In this document: positions 57,820 to 58,546 of the stretch, in pieces | Numbering within the stretch: position 1 is the first letter of the stretch | Layout of the letters: every line of letters starts with the position of its first letter | Source of the DNA: Candidatus Fermentibacterota bacterium | Lineage (GTDB): Bacteria; Fermentibacterota; Fermentibacteria; Fermentibacterales; Fermentibacteraceae | Direction: 5' to 3' | Length of the DNA: 58,546 nucleotides | Assembly (NCBI GenBank): GCA_012523605.1 | Contig: JAAYTY010000056.1 | Location: 1 to 58,546 of the forward strand | Notes under the pieces: generated by a model | Told to the model about the DNA's origin: nothing | What the model saw: only the letters and a program-made list of their open reading frames with translations | The model's database searches: none | Position numbers and translations under genes: made by a program

Positions 57820-57934
57820 CTCCCCGTCTCCCGGCTGTATTCATGGTAGGCACTCGTGGAGAGCCAGGCAGGTTCATCATCGGTGCAGGAGCATTCAGCC
57901 TGTATCGCCGGTGCGTGCAAGGACCTCGTGGCGA

Positions 57935-58546
57935 TCATGAACCCGGCCCCTCTGCACCGTGAGACGAGGATGCCGGGAGAACCGTCCCGGGGGCCGGGGC
58001 CTGGCGTCTATCGGCAAGCTCCTTCGAGCTCAACGCTGAAACACACGCCACAAGCACGACCAGCGCCGACTGTGCGTATCCGCTGCCGCCTGCTATCATG
58101 AGAATGCACTCCAGAACGAGAAGCATGGACAGGAAGAGCCAGGCTGCTTCCGAGCTCCTGGCAGAGCTCGTTCGTCCCGCGCCTACAAGCATTCTGACGC
58201 AGGTTGAGAGCGGTGCGAGTATGAACAGGATGATGAAACCCAGGCCGAACAATCCGAACAGACCCAGCAGGGAAATGTAGGCACCATGCCCACCGACGGT
58301 CTCGATAGCCCCGGTCTCCTCGCTGCTCAGAGCCGCGATACCGGAGCCGATCAGCGGGTTCTCTCTCCAGTGCTCGAACAGGCTTTTGTAGCCTCCTACC
58401 TGGCTCTCCTCGGTATCGAATTGTCTCGTACCCTGCAGGAGCTGTGCTATCCTGGCGAACTGCCTGGAGGCCACCGGCTGACTATCCCCGGCGGATATCC
58501 TGGTCAGGAGTATGTATGCGATCGCAATGGGGATAAGGGTTCTGAA
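57935..58546 (-). CDS. O-antigen ligase/polymerase-like membrane protein, 5' truncated by window edge
   Basis: The frame is open to the end of the window (24 codons beyond GTG 58474, hydrophobic at the edge), so the N-terminal part is missing. The visible ~200 residues have the Wzy/WaaL end: ESQVGGYKSLFEHWRENPLIGSGIAAL (the large periplasmic loop with 'G-G-x-x-x-x-x-x-W-x-x-x-P-x-x-G-x-G') followed by HGAYISLLGLFGLFGLGF. The conserved HNxY/HGxY motif is thus HGAY. Further helices and a polar Pro/Ala-rich tail follow. It would polymerise or transfer the glycan at the outer face. Confidence 0.75.
   Translation of the reverse strand, partial: FRTLIPIAIAYILLTRISAGDSQPVASRQFARIAQLLQGTRQFDTEESQVGGYKSLFEHWRENPLIGSGIAALSSEETGAIETVGGHGAYISLLGLFGLFGLGFIILFILAPLSTCVRMLVGAGRTSSARSSEAAWLFLSMLLVLECILMIAGGSGYAQSALVVLVACVSALSSKELADRRQAPAPGTVLPASSSHGAEGPGS

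Noticed and set aside
1..58546. CRISPR arrays, rRNA, tRNA or intact insertion sequences
   Set aside because: No regularly spaced direct repeats, rRNA signatures, cloverleafs or transposase genes were recognised by reading; covariance-model and IS searches were not possible.

Overview
The window is 58.5 kb of GC-rich bacterial chromosome, gene-dense and mostly on the minus strand. Several traits suggest a diderm, anaerobic, fermentative bacterium of an uncultured lineage in or near the Fibrobacterota-Chlorobiota-Bacteroidota group (Fermentibacterota or Eisenbacteria-like are guesses). They are an outer-membrane export protein, an Omp85-like barrel, three secreted proteins with FlgD/type IX-like C-terminal tails, a gingipain-family peptidase, and HydE for [FeFe]-hydrogenase maturation. 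The phylum is an inference from gene content only. No rRNA, tRNA, CRISPR array or intact insertion sequence was seen, and no gene-free stretch exceeds about 300 bases.

Region 1 (1-1322) holds the 3' end of a nucleoside-recognition/Gate-domain membrane protein and, convergent to it, an iron-sulfur flavoprotein-like reductase. Region 2 (1381-20431, minus) is one long exopolysaccharide operon, nearly all of it joined by 1-10 base gaps or 4-base start/stop overlaps. Read 5' to 3' it runs: polyprenol-phosphate mannose synthase, secreted beta-propeller protein, FemAB-like transferase, GT-C membrane glycosyltransferase, GT-B glycosyltransferase, flippase, GT2, MurB, a Rmd-like reductase/epimerase, a second propeller protein, RmlA, RmlB, UDP-glucuronate decarboxylase, Wza-like exporter, Wzz-like chain-length protein and a second flippase. 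Together these make nucleotide sugars, assemble and flip a lipid-linked glycan, and export it.

Region 3 (20539-33184) is housekeeping: an Omp85-like barrel, a 147-base element with perfect 27-base inverted ends, an SppA protease fused to a barrel-like N-terminus, a LiaF-like membrane protein, a lipoprotein, a DUF1015 protein, a helical-repeat protein, and the AddB/AddA recombination nuclease pair. Region 4 (33250-45337, minus) has a C25 (gingipain-like) secreted peptidase with a clear sigma70-type promoter. It continues with a sugar epimerase, LarB, a small unlisted ORF, HydE, a thioredoxin-fold protein lacking its cysteines, LarC interrupted by an in-frame UAG, Gmd, a membrane SpoIIE-type phosphatase and a GT4 glycosyltransferase.

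Region 5 (45535-58546) is a second, more mosaic surface-glycan locus with lower GC and changing gene orientation. It holds a polysaccharide deacetylase, a DUF354 protein (apparent AUC start), an ATP-grasp ligase immediately followed by a membrane-anchored phosphatidylserine-decarboxylase-like pyruvoyl enzyme, a GT4, a hexapeptide acyltransferase, an asparagine-synthetase-like protein without glutaminase domain, three more glycosyltransferases, a heparinase II/III-like protein, and the 3' end of an O-antigen ligase/polymerase cut by the window edge.

The strongest leads are the UAG at the LarC1/LarC2 junction, the ATP-grasp/PSD pair, the barrel-SppA fusion, the paired propeller proteins inside the polysaccharide operon, and the nested-palindrome repeat.
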